A DNA stretch of 64,000 bases from [Phialemoniopsis] sp. UDSM-2020. Lineage: Eukaryota; Ascomycota; Sordariomycetes; Thyridiales; Thyridiaceae. This document shows, one piece after another, positions 11,426 through 20,778 of the stretch. The notes below the pieces were generated by a model. The model had not been told where the DNA came from, did no database searches, and saw nothing but the letters and a program-made list of their open reading frames with translations. The translations under genes and the position numbers were made by a program. Position 1 is the stretch's first letter. The number at the start of each line of letters is the position of its first letter. The stretch is taken from contig JAEILZ010000005.1 in NCBI GenBank assembly GCA_018873225.1, forward strand, positions 186,001 through 250,000, in the 5' to 3' direction.

Positions 11426-12225
11426 ATGGCCTTCTCGGAGTGCTGCGTCAAAGGCTTCAGGTGGGGTGGGAATCCTCTCGGCCGCGAAGAAAAGCTTGGC
11501 GAAAACAACACCTACATCTCCGGAGACAACAACGATGCAGCTGTCATGATTATCCACGACGCCTTTGGCTGGACCTTCAACAACCTGAGGCTCTTGGCGG
11601 ACCACTACGCCCAGGAAGCGGATGTCACTGTGTATCTCCCAGACTTGTGAGCTGCTCCTTTTTTATATCCCTTGACGAACCCTATAATTACTAATGCCAG
11701 TGCACCAGCTTCGGCGGCGAGGTTCTAGACGCCGAGGTGCTTGCGACAGGAGACTGGAAGACACTCGACATGAAAGGCTTCATGGCTCGCAATAACAAAG
11801 GCACGAGAATGGAAGAGATCTTTGCCTGCGCCAAGATTCTTCGCGACCAGTACAAGCGCGTCGGAGCGATGGGCTTCTGCTTTGGCGGCTGGGGCGTGTT
11901 TAACCTTGGCGCCAAAGGCAACGGGCTTGTGGACTGCATATCGACTGCGCACCCGACGCATCTTACGAAAGAGGAGATCGAAGCTGTGGGAGTCCCTGTC
12001 CAGATCCTCGCACCAGAGCAAGATCCTATGTTTACGGTGGAGTTGCGGGAACACTGCAACAAGGTGATACCCGAACTACGGCTGCCATACGACTTGCAGT
12101 TCTTCCCTGGTGTTGTTCACGGCTTTTCCACGCGGGGTCAGCTGGACGACGAGGTCGAGCTGAAGGCGATGACCCGGGCAAAGAATGCTGCCGTTGCTTG
12201 GTTCAGACTGTGGCTTCATGACTGA
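11426..12225 (+). CDS. Dienelactone hydrolase family protein
   Basis: Alpha/beta hydrolase of the dienelactone hydrolase family. These act on lactones such as those made in aromatic-ring breakdown, and fungal members also have broader esterase roles. Two exons, 11426-11646 and 11709-12225, give 245 aa, the usual length. The Cys-Asp-His triad is visible: C131 in GFCFGGWG, D179 in EQDPMF and H211 in VVHGF. The N-terminal CCVKGFRWGG and the VYLPDFFGGE segment created by the splice are typical of fungal members. It lies in the same part of the window as the CYP504-like P450 and the aldehyde dehydrogenase, which fits an aromatic-acid theme but does not prove it. Confidence 0.9.
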
Positions 12226-13051
12226 AGCTTCTTAGACGCACCTTTCATCTCTCTTACTTGAGTGGCTTGTTTTCCGAATTATGTTATGATTTCCGCGTGT
12301 TTCCTGTTCCCCGCGAAGTCCAGACTGTCTTTTCAAGCCACAAAAGAGAATCAAGCAAACGAGTGGTCCACCCAGCTGCTCAAGAGATTGACACATATAC
12401 ACAGAATTGGACATACCCTAACCGAATATACATACGTGAAACTCGTTCAATTTCCGCGAGCCGTTTGGAAAAACTGATAAGCATACACGTTCTAGCCCCA
12501 ACTCATGCTTTTCTCCATGCCGATCGCTGTGCGGGAAGCCGCCCCATGTCAAAGCGGCGCTGCGCAGTCTGCCGTTTCGGGCATCGCAACTCTGCAACGG
12601 GCGAGCTGAACGGCCCCTTTGCGCCTAGCGGCCGTGCAGGATCATCGCGATTCTCTCGGCGGCGCGCCCACAAACGGGCGCTGCCGCCCAATAGTCGTGT
12701 TTCCACGCGGGCGCCCACAGATATGGGAAAGGATCATTTCTTCCCGAAGGGCCAATGTCTTTCGCTAAAGAGTATATCAGCTGGCGCCCCGGTACCCTTG
12801 TGTCGTGCTACTGCACGATGATGTGCCCTCCCCGGTCGAGGTCTCATGGGCGCATGCACGAAAAAAGGACACAATGGAAGGATTTCCCCGGGAGACGGTT
12901 CCGAGAGTCCTCGTGAGGTCTTTTGTGAGGTGTTTTGCCCCTTCAATGAGGGCGCTTGTCCCATACTCTGAGTCGAGCGTCATCTCGAGATCTCTCTTTA
13001 TCCCTCCTCAACTCATTCTACTGCGTCGAAACGCCAACAAAAGCAGCGAAA
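12226..13051. promoter_or_regulatory. Intergenic region upstream of the SLATT-domain gene
   Basis: 826 bp between the dienelactone hydrolase stop and the SLATT gene start. Overlapping ORFs in several frames at 12258-12983 show no protein-like composition. Probably promoter and 5' UTR. Confidence 0.4.
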
Positions 13052-14245
13052 ATGGCGTCCTTCATGGAGGCCGCAATGCGCCTCGCCTTCAAGCGACACC
13101 CCCGCGAAGGACGCCTCGACGAGGAACACGCAGCAGCCACCACCGGCTCAGTAGGCATGTCCTCCACGCTCGGCGGCGGCACCTTCGTCCCCTCGCACCA
13201 GACGCAACACGGCGGCGTCTACCACACCACTGTCCCCGACGACGACAACCTGGCTCTCTTCCGCCTGATGCTCGGCATCACGGCCTCGCCGCACCTGGGC
13301 TTCAGCGCCCACGGGCCCGTCGGCACGCGCCCGGCGCCCAACGTCGGCCTCTACGCGCGCGTCGTGCACTCGGAGCAAAAGGCGAAAGACAGCTACAAGG
13401 TCTTCTCGGTCGTCATCAACGCGTGCTACCTGCTGCAGATCATCGTCGCCGCCGCGCTGACGGCCATGGGCGCCGCCGCCGTCGACAACAAGGCCATCAC
13501 GGCGTTTGGCGCCATCAACACTATCATCGCGGGGTTTCTGACGTTTCTCAAAGGTTCGGGCTTGCCAGGCAGGCTCAAGTACTTCGGGGGCGAGTGGAAG
13601 AAGATCCGCGAGTTCATTGAGCAGAGGGAGCGCGATTTCTCGAGGAGAGGGTGTGAGCTGGACGTACACGAGACGGTGGCGGCGATCGAGGCCATGTACG
13701 CCAATACGAAGCGCGAGATCGAGATGAACACGCCCGAGAGCTTCAACTCGGTGAGCAACATGCAGGCCTTGGCGAGCAGTCCCACGAGGGTCGGCATGGG
13801 CCTTGGCCAAGATCAACAGCAGCACAAGATTGCCGGCGTCGACGTGTCCAAGATCGAGGGCATCGTGGGCAAGCTCAAGAGCCTGGACGGCACGATTGGC
13901 AATATCAAAGCGCGTATCGAGAAGAAAGGGCACGAGGTGCACGACGCGGCGCATCATCTCGAGGCGGACGAGAAACGGGCCGAGGAGGAGCTGCATAGAC
14001 TGGGGAAATCAATCGAAGCTGGAATTGAAGAACACAAGCCCAAGTTGGTCAGAGAAATGTCTCATGCCGTCGACGAGGCAGCACGGGCGGCCCGGGAGCA
14101 GGTCACCGAGCGGGCTGGTCAATTGGCTGCAGAGGCGAGAACCACAACCGAGTACGCACGAGATGAAGCCATGTCCGGTATGGCGCGAGAAGTCAGAAGA
14201 ACAGCAGATGATTTTGATCCGAGCTCGACACGAAAGGGATGGTAA
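13052..14245 (+). CDS. SLATT-domain (2TM effector-type) protein with long C-terminal coiled coil
   Basis: Intronless gene of 397 aa. Residues about 95-180 carry a two-helix membrane hairpin (VVINACYLLQIIVAAALTAMG, then AITAFGAINTIIAGFLTFL) followed by LPGRLKYFGGEWKKIREFI. This layout matches the fungal SLATT domain. In bacteria that domain is a predicted pore-forming effector attached to nucleotide-sensing or SLOG/STAND modules; in fungi its function is not known. The tail from about 265 to 390 is highly charged and heptad-like (IEGIVGKLKSLDGTIGNIKA, later EAARAAREQVTERAGQLAAE), so it probably forms long amphipathic helices. The N-terminal 90 residues look disordered. The start is the first ATG in frame; the frame is open further upstream but with no ATG-led extension. 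No enzymatic domain is seen. Confidence 0.75.
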   Translation: MASFMEAAMRLAFKRHPREGRLDEEHAAATTGSVGMSSTLGGGTFVPSHQTQHGGVYHTTVPDDDNLALFRLMLGITASPHLGFSAHGPVGTRPAPNVGLYARVVHSEQKAKDSYKVFSVVINACYLLQIIVAAALTAMGAAAVDNKAITAFGAINTIIAGFLTFLKGSGLPGRLKYFGGEWKKIREFIEQRERDFSRRGCELDVHETVAAIEAMYANTKREIEMNTPESFNSVSNMQALASSPTRVGMGLGQDQQQHKIAGVDVSKIEGIVGKLKSLDGTIGNIKARIEKKGHEVHDAAHHLEADEKRAEEELHRLGKSIEAGIEEHKPKLVREMSHAVDEAARAAREQVTERAGQLAAEARTTTEYARDEAMSGMAREVRRTADDFDPSSTRKGW

Positions 14246-14559
14246 TCATATGGTCTGTTTCCAGTGTTGGTGAATGTCTCGCACAAGGAGTCTGGAGCTT
14301 GGCATGGGCCATCATAGGAGCCACGGGAATCATTTAGGAGTCTTTAAGTGAACATACAGCTTTTGTTATGTCCTTGTTTCTATTGAATAGTGACCATCTA
14401 ATTTACAGAGATGATAATGAAGAGTATTAAAGAGAGAAAGAAGAAAGACACCAGCACTCCAATCTTTTATGTTTACCCATATATCCATGTCGACCCATTA
14501 ACCCTTCCGTCAGTCAAGCATATCATAACAGCTCCCTTATAAGGAGTAAGGACACCACT
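14246..14559. other. Convergent 3' intergenic region
   Basis: 314 bp between the ends of the SLATT gene and the repeat-rich protein gene. A+T-rich, probably 3' UTRs. Nothing else seen. Confidence 0.45.
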
Positions 14560-15729
14560 TTACTGCTTCTTGGTAGCAGGGGTGTAGGTGGTGCCGTGCG
14601 GGTCGCCGAGCAGCTCGGCGTTGAGGTCGAGGATGTCCTTGTCCTGGCCCAGCACGTAGAGGCAGTTGTCGACAGCGACGCCGTCCTTGATCGTGGCGCC
14701 GAGGCAGTCGTTGAGCGTGCCGAGCTGCAGCGTGAGCTTGATGCCGTCCTCCTGGCACTTGGCGAGGCAGTCCTTGGCGTCGGTGGCCGTGGTCGTGGTG
14801 CCGTTGCCCAGCGAGGTGCCGCAGTGGGGCTGGAACTCGCGGTTGATGGGCTTCTTGTCCTTGCTGTCGCCGCCGAGACCCAGGAGGCCGCCCAGGAGGC
14901 CGCCCAGGATGTCGTCGAGGGTGTCGACGAGACCCTCGAGCAGGCCGGCGAGGTCGAGGAAGACCTTCAGGTCGGCGACGTCGATGCCCAGGAGGGACAG
15001 GTCCAGTGTCAGGAGGGGCTCGGTGCACTCGGCGGTGGCGGTAGGGCTAGCCGAGAACGAGGTCGTGGAAGCAGTGGAGGAAGCACCGCCATTACCAGTG
15101 GAGGAGGCACCGCCGTTGCCGGTGGAAGAACCGCCGCTGCCACCGTTGCCAGTGGAGCTGCCGCCGTTTCCACCGTTTCCGGTAGAAGAGGCACCACCAT
15201 TGCCGCCGTTGCCGCCAGTGGAAGAGCCGTTGTCACCGTTGCCCGAGCCGGAGCTAGTGGGGGAAGAACCGCCAGTGGTCTGGCTCTCAGGCGGGCACCA
15301 AGTAGTAGTGGACTGAGGACGGCGGGTCGAGGTCGACAGTGTGGAGTCGCCGCGAACGGGGTAAGAAGAGGGAGGGTTGACGGGCTTGGTCGGGTACTGC
15401 GACGGGACCGAGGCAGGATAAGAGTTGTGGCAGCCTTTGGTGCAGGGCTTCTTGGAGGTAGAAGCGGAGTAATCGCCAGTCTAGTTGCTGTTGTTAGCAA
15501 TGTTGAACTCATGAGGACCATGGATCTGGATAGCTGCACTTACGCTGCTGGGGAGCGATGCCGTCGTGGTGACGCAGATGGTCTCCGGGATGACGGTCAC
15601 ATTGGGGTTCTTGTGGGTGTCAATGACGATGTTGGGGCAGTTGCCGATGATGGCCTGGATGTCGATGAGACAGGCGGCACCCTGGAGCAGGGTGACATCC
15701 AGCTGGCCGATGAGAGGTCCGACAGACAT
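14560..15729 (-). CDS. Gly/Ser/Asn-repeat protein with Cys-containing C-terminal domain, cell-surface-like
   Basis: Two exons, 15544-15729 and 14560-15480 (intron 63 nt), give 368 aa. Exon 2 has no early ATG in its coding frame, so a simple ORF search misses it. The order is: a short N-terminal domain with Cys (GPLIGQLDVTLLQGAACLID); a Ser/Thr/Pro-rich stretch; imperfect repeats of the type STGNGG (about residues 132-202); a strongly hydrophobic Leu/Gly segment about 215-265 (LLTLDLSLLGIDVADLKVF, then ILGGLLGGLLGLGG); and a domain with four or more Cys (DCLAKCQEDG, NDCLGA, VDNCLYVLG). It resembles fungal wall or surface proteins, but I see no clear signal peptide and no GPI signal. A TATA box sits about 180 bp upstream. 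Family unknown. Confidence 0.7.
15060..15245. repeat. Imperfect short tandem repeat encoding STGNGG units
   Basis: Degenerate repeats of a 15-24 nt unit (plus strand like ccgccgttgccggtggaag) within exon 2 of the repeat-rich protein gene. They encode alternating Ser-Thr-Gly-Asn-Gly-Gly blocks. Such repeats often vary in number between strains. Confidence 0.8.
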
Positions 15730-17347
15730 GATGATGATTAAGATTAGGGGTTCTCGGAAAGAGTGACGAGAATCGAAGTGGTGAATGAGAGACTGGGGTG
15801 AGAGTCTATGCACAGGTTGAAGAAGAAAGACTGATATCTATCTGGATGAGCTTGTCGTTTGCTGCTGGTTCTTCCGAGTTCTTGAAAGTAGGTCGAGCGG
15901 ACGAACCTTTATATCTTGTCCCTCGACCTGTAATCACAAGGGATCCAGTTGCATCACAACAGCATCCTCGTATTGCCCAACCATCTTTGCTCTCTCGTCG
16001 TCCGAGTCCTCCCTGGTGGCTGCAGCAACTCCATCAGGGCGGTTGAAAGTGGACATCGATGCGCAAGGGCAGGTTGCCACCATTGACTAGGTCCAACACC
16101 GGTCTCCGTCGTCCTAAGCCCGTCGCGGCGGCATCTTGACTGACAGGCCCCATCTCCGGCACTTCAACTCGCCGGTCAAACAAGCAAGGAAGTCTGGGTA
16201 ATCACCAAATACAGTCCTCGGATCTATATCCGGCACTGAGGGGCGCTCTTAAACCCCTGGGAAGATGTGATAGCGGCCTGGAGGGAAGCACAACTCGATG
16301 CCCGATTGGGAATAGGCTTGCCAATTGAGTTGTCCCTGATCGACTGCAACTCCAGCAGTGGAGGACCGAAGGGCATCCGTTGGACCCGTCGCCACTCTGG
16401 CATTGCGCAACACTCGCAGCAGCGCGATCCCGGATGCAGTCCAGCGCCGAGGTGTCATCGCCAGGAGACGGGGGCAATTATGGAGAACTCCCGGGAGAGG
16501 GAATCCTCCCTCGGTCCAGGAACGGCAGCGCTAGGATTGCCGTAGTCGCCGTTTGGGTTGGCAGCGGCCACTAAACGGCCAAACAGCATTCCCTTCCCCG
16601 CAACACTAGCATTAGCCTCGCAGCAAAAAGCAACGACACTGCTGTCATCACACCACCATAATTCGCCGCAATTATTACTGAACCCAGGGATGCATTTCCT
16701 GATTGTGATCGGCGCTCCTTCAGGTGGCTTGGTTTTGTTACATCTCTTGACTGTCTGTTTGGTGTGTCCTGGGACGAAGCAGAGGTTTTTGCGGCTGAAC
16801 CTGACCTCTGGGTTCGGGTACACGGCGGCGCCAGGGATTCAAGACATGCATGCATGACTCCATTTGGCAGTGAGAAACTAATCAAAAACTCCCCTGGTTT
16901 GGATACGAGCCACTCGACTGCAGGACGAAATGCAGCATCGCAGACCAAGAATCACTTGACGTTGCCAGATAGGCGCAACCTCATTGGGTTTCTTTTTCTC
17001 TTCAGGGTCCTGCTCCTTAAAAACAAGCAATAATTAGATTTGCCACCAGCTAATCAATTGCTGTACATCTTGCCAGCCCACTGTGACCTGCAGCGGCTCC
17101 CCTTCTCTCAGGCCCTGTTCAGCTGGCAAAGTCATCTCGAGGGATTCCGTTCATACAAATCGTCGAGATCGAGTTGAATTGCCTGCAGATCATATACAGC
17201 TTTTGGATGTTGACATTGCCTCACTCAACACTAGTGGATCCTGATGATACTCTTGCTGAAGTTCTATGATCATCTAGACCACCATAAGCAATTCCTCCTC
17301 CACTTCCAACAGATCATACTGCTTAGCTCCGATATTGAGCCGCCAGA
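15730..17347. other. 1.6-kb intergenic region with no convincing gene
   Basis: It holds the promoter of the repeat-rich protein (TATA box 15908-15914, minus strand) and the 3' flank of the Zn2Cys6 gene. A minus-strand ORF at 16455-16823 is Cys-containing (for example CGELWWCDDSS) but has no good start context or recognised domain, so I do not call it. Confidence 0.4.
15908..15914 (-). promoter_or_regulatory. TATA box of the repeat-rich protein gene
   Basis: The minus strand reads TATAAAG about 180 bp upstream of the ATG at 15729. Confidence 0.5.
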
Positions 17348-19351
17348 TCAGACCAGCATATCGTCCGCACTCTGGAAAAGAGTCATCCAGTCGCCGAGAC
17401 CAAACAAATCAGCTGGCCAATCTGTGCCAAACAGATCCGAGAAGCTGCCGTTTTCCGTGGGCAGTAGCATATCCTCTGTCGTGACATCTTCCCTTGGCCG
17501 ACCCAGAGACAATCTCCTGCCGCGACCTCGCAGGTAGTCTCGCGCCGAGGTCTCGCCGCCAAATACAGGTCCAATCTCAGGAGCCATGGCGTCTGCATTC
17601 TCAGCCTCCTGCCCCTGCGTCAGCTGGTCGTGAACCCGCAGCATGCGTCGCAGTAGCTTATGTGCAGCATCTGCCATCGGCAACTCCAGAGAGTTGCCAC
17701 TCAGATCGTCGATGACCATTTTAATGTCTTGCCTCAGGCTCTCGGGAGCTACTCGCTCTACCAAAAGGAATGCAGCAAGCTGCACTGCACTGCTATATGC
17801 CTGGTAGGCAGTGATTTGAAACTTGGGACTCGAGTGCAGCATCGGGTACGATCGGAGGAGCTTGTAGCTGTCCAAAGCCTCGCGTGCTGCCTGGATGCTC
17901 GCCTCAAGAGCGGCAGGCTGTGCTGCGAGGAAGGGCCTTAATATGCGGAGTCTCTGGATGCGTATAGAGCTGTGAATGACATAGTGCTGCCAGATTAAAG
18001 CCTGTGGTACAACCAGAGTGGGATCGACAAAAGGTCTACCCCTGTCCCATTCTGCCTGCTGGAAGAACCAGGGGAGTTCACGGTCAACTTCTTGAAGCTC
18101 TCCAAGAAGGCCAGAGACATGGTCCCAGGAAGTCATATGTTCCCTATCATCGGTGAAGAGACGATGCAAGACTTTGAAGTACTTGACGCAGACAATCACT
18201 GCGCTCGCATCCGTAGCTTCTTCGGTAGGGCGACTCGTGATCGACGTCTCTGCGATATCGACATCGTTGCAGTTTGCTGGCGGAGGTACGCGGTCCGGCC
18301 GAGTCTGAATCAGCGGTGTGCGCCCGTAGCTCAAGCACCTGTCAATATCGGCAATCCAAAGCTGCCACCAAATTCGCCTCCGCATTTCCGTCTCGAGCGG
18401 CGTTACCCCAGGCGTGTCCCTATCCACCCTCAGAACCTGGGCACTATGTACTGCCTGTGCCAGACTGGCATTGCGGGTTTCCATATCGCCCATTGCGTAC
18501 CAGTAAAGCTGCATGTTGATGAAAGAAACGAGTTGACACAGTTGTGGTTTTGACTCGTAACCTCCGGCATACATAGCTTGTCTCGAGGCAAAGTACCATG
18601 TCTGAGCGAGGCTCTGGATCGATAATGCATCAAGCCCTACGGCGCTACCGAGCTCCTTCGGCATGTACGTAGCGCTCAAGCACAGTATAGTGAAAAGGAG
18701 CGCTAGCCATATCAGATCTACATCTTCGCGCCTGGCCGATCTACCCCAAAAGTGCTGATATTCGTGACGAAAGGAAGGCTCATGAACGACAGAGAAGATG
18801 AAGTTGATGTTGTCCATGAAGAACGCGACGAGGATATCGCTTTGGTTCCGAGTTGGCAGCAGAGCTACTAATTGTGCTCGCCAAAATGCCTGGGATGCAA
18901 GCTTGTCCGGTAGCAGTTGTAGCTGCAGGGCGGAAAGCAGCGAATTTGTGGGAAGAATCGAGAATATCGGCACTGAGCCACTTCCCAAAGCCAAGCTTTT
19001 GCCGGCCTGAGCTTTCGAGTGCACCTCTAATGGGCTCCGAACTAGACTGACCGAATTCGTTGCGTCGGCATCCCCGCCGGTGTCAACTCCCCGGGGAGGT
19101 GCAGGAGGGTCGGAGTTGACCCGGTGCTTGGCAATAGTTCGGATCAAGGCTGTGCTGGCCCCGTCACCCGGGGCTCGCCGTCTTGGAGCGGCCGGGTTCC
19201 GACCACACTCGTCAGTACGCTCCCACCGGACGCAGCTTTGGCAAGGTAGTTTTCGGTCGCATTTCAACCGGTGTCGCCGACACGGCAGACAGCTCAGAGG
19301 CCCGCGTTTAGCCCTAGGTCTACCCACGCCTTGGGCGTTCGAATCACTCAT
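17348..19351 (-). CDS. Zn2Cys6 fungal-specific transcription factor
   Basis: Intronless gene of 667 aa. The N-terminus carries a binuclear zinc cluster, C21-x2-C-x6-C-x5-C-x2-C-x8-C (CLPCRRHRLKCDRKLPCQSC). A fungal transcription-factor middle domain follows at about 170-420, with ILVAFFMDNINFIFSVVHEP near its start and EMRRRIWWQLWIADIDRCLS in the core. The C-terminal end is acidic and hydrophobic (WPADLFGLGDWMTLFQ), like an activation tail. It should be nuclear and bind CGG-type half sites. It is divergent from a glutathione S-transferase, and the shared promoter carries repeated (G/C)CGGAA(G/C)T motifs. Regulation of that neighbour or of itself is therefore plausible. Targets are unknown. 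Confidence 0.93.
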   Translation of the reverse strand: MSDSNAQGVGRPRAKRGPLSCLPCRRHRLKCDRKLPCQSCVRWERTDECGRNPAAPRRRAPGDGASTALIRTIAKHRVNSDPPAPPRGVDTGGDADATNSVSLVRSPLEVHSKAQAGKSLALGSGSVPIFSILPTNSLLSALQLQLLPDKLASQAFWRAQLVALLPTRNQSDILVAFFMDNINFIFSVVHEPSFRHEYQHFWGRSARREDVDLIWLALLFTILCLSATYMPKELGSAVGLDALSIQSLAQTWYFASRQAMYAGGYESKPQLCQLVSFINMQLYWYAMGDMETRNASLAQAVHSAQVLRVDRDTPGVTPLETEMRRRIWWQLWIADIDRCLSYGRTPLIQTRPDRVPPPANCNDVDIAETSITSRPTEEATDASAVIVCVKYFKVLHRLFTDDREHMTSWDHVSGLLGELQEVDRELPWFFQQAEWDRGRPFVDPTLVVPQALIWQHYVIHSSIRIQRLRILRPFLAAQPAALEASIQAAREALDSYKLLRSYPMLHSSPKFQITAYQAYSSAVQLAAFLLVERVAPESLRQDIKMVIDDLSGNSLELPMADAAHKLLRRMLRVHDQLTQGQEAENADAMAPEIGPVFGGETSARDYLRGRGRRLSLGRPREDVTTEDMLLPTENGSFSDLFGTDWPADLFGLGDWMTLFQSADDMLV

Positions 19352-19836
19352 CGCGTCCAGGTCGGGCTAAGCCAGAGTGCTGTGAGGCAATTCGCGGGTT
19401 TCAAGCTCGGGACTCGCGGAAGTAAGATTACAATTGCATGATTGGCGGAAGTCTGTAGAGAGGGGCACGTCGTGAGAGCTTACTGGCGGAACTCACGCGA
19501 GTGTCCACATTCCAACACCACGGTCATTAGCGTTTCAAAAGTTAGCTGTAAATAAGACTCACAGACAAGGTACTCACTCGCTTTCTGAACCGTTAGCAAT
19601 ACCTACCAACGGTCAGTGACTTTAACCGCGCAAATTCCGCTTCGAGACCGGAAGTCAACTCACGACTACCTAGGATATAATAAGCCGCCTTTCGGTCTTC
19701 TTTTCCCTCTTGTTCATATTTTCCTTAATGTTTGAGTAGCATTAAATCTAAATAATCGTAACCCATACCGTCTCCGGCCTCGTGACAGCAATCATAGCCG
19801 ACAAACTCGCTGTACAAAAGGACAAGAAACACAATA
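19352..19836. promoter_or_regulatory. Divergent promoter with repeated CGGAA motifs, Zn2Cys6 factor / GST
   Basis: The sequence (G/C)CGGAA(G/C)T occurs at 19416-19423, 19445-19452, 19496-19503 and 19648-19655, with an inverted copy (attccgc) at about 19634-19640. A TATA-like tataataag lies at 19676-19684, about 150 bp upstream of the GST ATG. The CGG cores suit a Zn2Cys6 protein. Confidence 0.5.
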
Positions 19837-20721
19837 ATGAGTGCGAATCGCGGCGTGCGGCTCACGCTGCACTGGTTAGTCACTGGCACTCGTCGTCTGC
19901 AACTAGATTGTTAATGACAATCGTAGGCTTGAGCGTTCTCGGGCGCAACGCATCATGTGGATCATGGAAGAGCTTAATCTTTCATATGAAATCAAGACCT
20001 ATAAAAGAAGTCCAATCGGGGCAGCACCTCCCGAGCTAAAACAAGTCCATCCTCTCGGCAAATCGCCACTGCTCGAGGTTCAGCCTCCCAATGCGAAATC
20101 TCTCACCCTTGCAGAGTCGGGACCTATCCTGAAGTATCTGTTGGACCACTACGGCGACGGCAAGCTTACTCCACAGAGATATGAAGCTGGGAAAGAGGAC
20201 CAGGTCGGTGGAGAGACCGAGGCCTGGATGCGATACCGGTACTTCATGCACTACGCTGAGGGGAGCTTGATGTCGCCCATTCAAGTACAGCTCATCATGA
20301 ATGGTGAATCTACCTGAGACCTCTTTCACGATCCTATAACGAGTTTATGATGCTAACTTGGTAAATACTAGCTCTGAAGGGCCCAGCGGTGCCGTTCTTT
20401 GTACGGCCCATCACCGGACTAGTTGCTAGCAGACTCGGTACAGAGTTCTTGGATGAGGAGCTCAAGACACACTTCGACTTTCTAGAGGAGCGGCTTGCAT
20501 CAGCCCCAGACGGTGGCCCTTACTTTTGTGGCCCTGTCTTGACAGCTGCAGACATCCAGATGAGCATTCCGGTACTTGTGGCGCTCACTCTCGAAATCAT
20601 AGCAAAAGGCCGATACCCGAACTTGGAGAAATACGCGGAAAAGATTCAAAGCGCGGCAGGATACAAGAAGTCCGTTGCAAGGATTGAAGAGCTTCAGGGA
20701 TCCAAGTTCATCCCTATCTAG
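19837..20721 (+). CDS. Glutathione S-transferase
   Basis: Cytosolic glutathione S-transferase of 254 aa that conjugates glutathione to electrophiles. Three exons: 19837-19874, 19927-20303 and 20372-20721. The first exon is 38 nt and gives MSANRGVRLTLHW; the spliced sequence LERSRAQRIMWIMEELNLSYE is the usual first helix of the thioredoxin-like half. The motif KSPLLEVQPPNAKSLTLAES holds the cis-Pro region and the glutathione-binding ES pair. The C-terminal helical half includes GPYFCGPVLTAADIQMSIPV. It most resembles yeast Gtt1-type and related fungal GSTs. It shares its promoter with the Zn2Cys6 gene to the left, which may control it. Confidence 0.92.
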
Positions 20722-20778
20722 ATGTATACGAATCAGGCACAATCGGATCATGCCCCCGAGGTGTTCAGTTCACGCCCA

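Noticed and set aside
13148..13996. Minus-strand ORF of 282 codons opposite the SLATT gene
   Set aside because: Arg/Val/Asp-rich antisense shadow with no domain. The plus strand has a recognisable hairpin and coiled coil.
14596..15741. Plus-strand ORF of 381 codons
   Set aside because: It is antisense to the repeat-rich protein and has Val/Glu/Arg-rich shadow composition. The minus strand gives a clean two-exon gene with a TATA box.
16455..16823. Minus-strand Cys-containing ORF of 123 codons
   Set aside because: It starts at a non-ATG codon, has no signal peptide or known domain, and overlaps other random ORFs on both strands.
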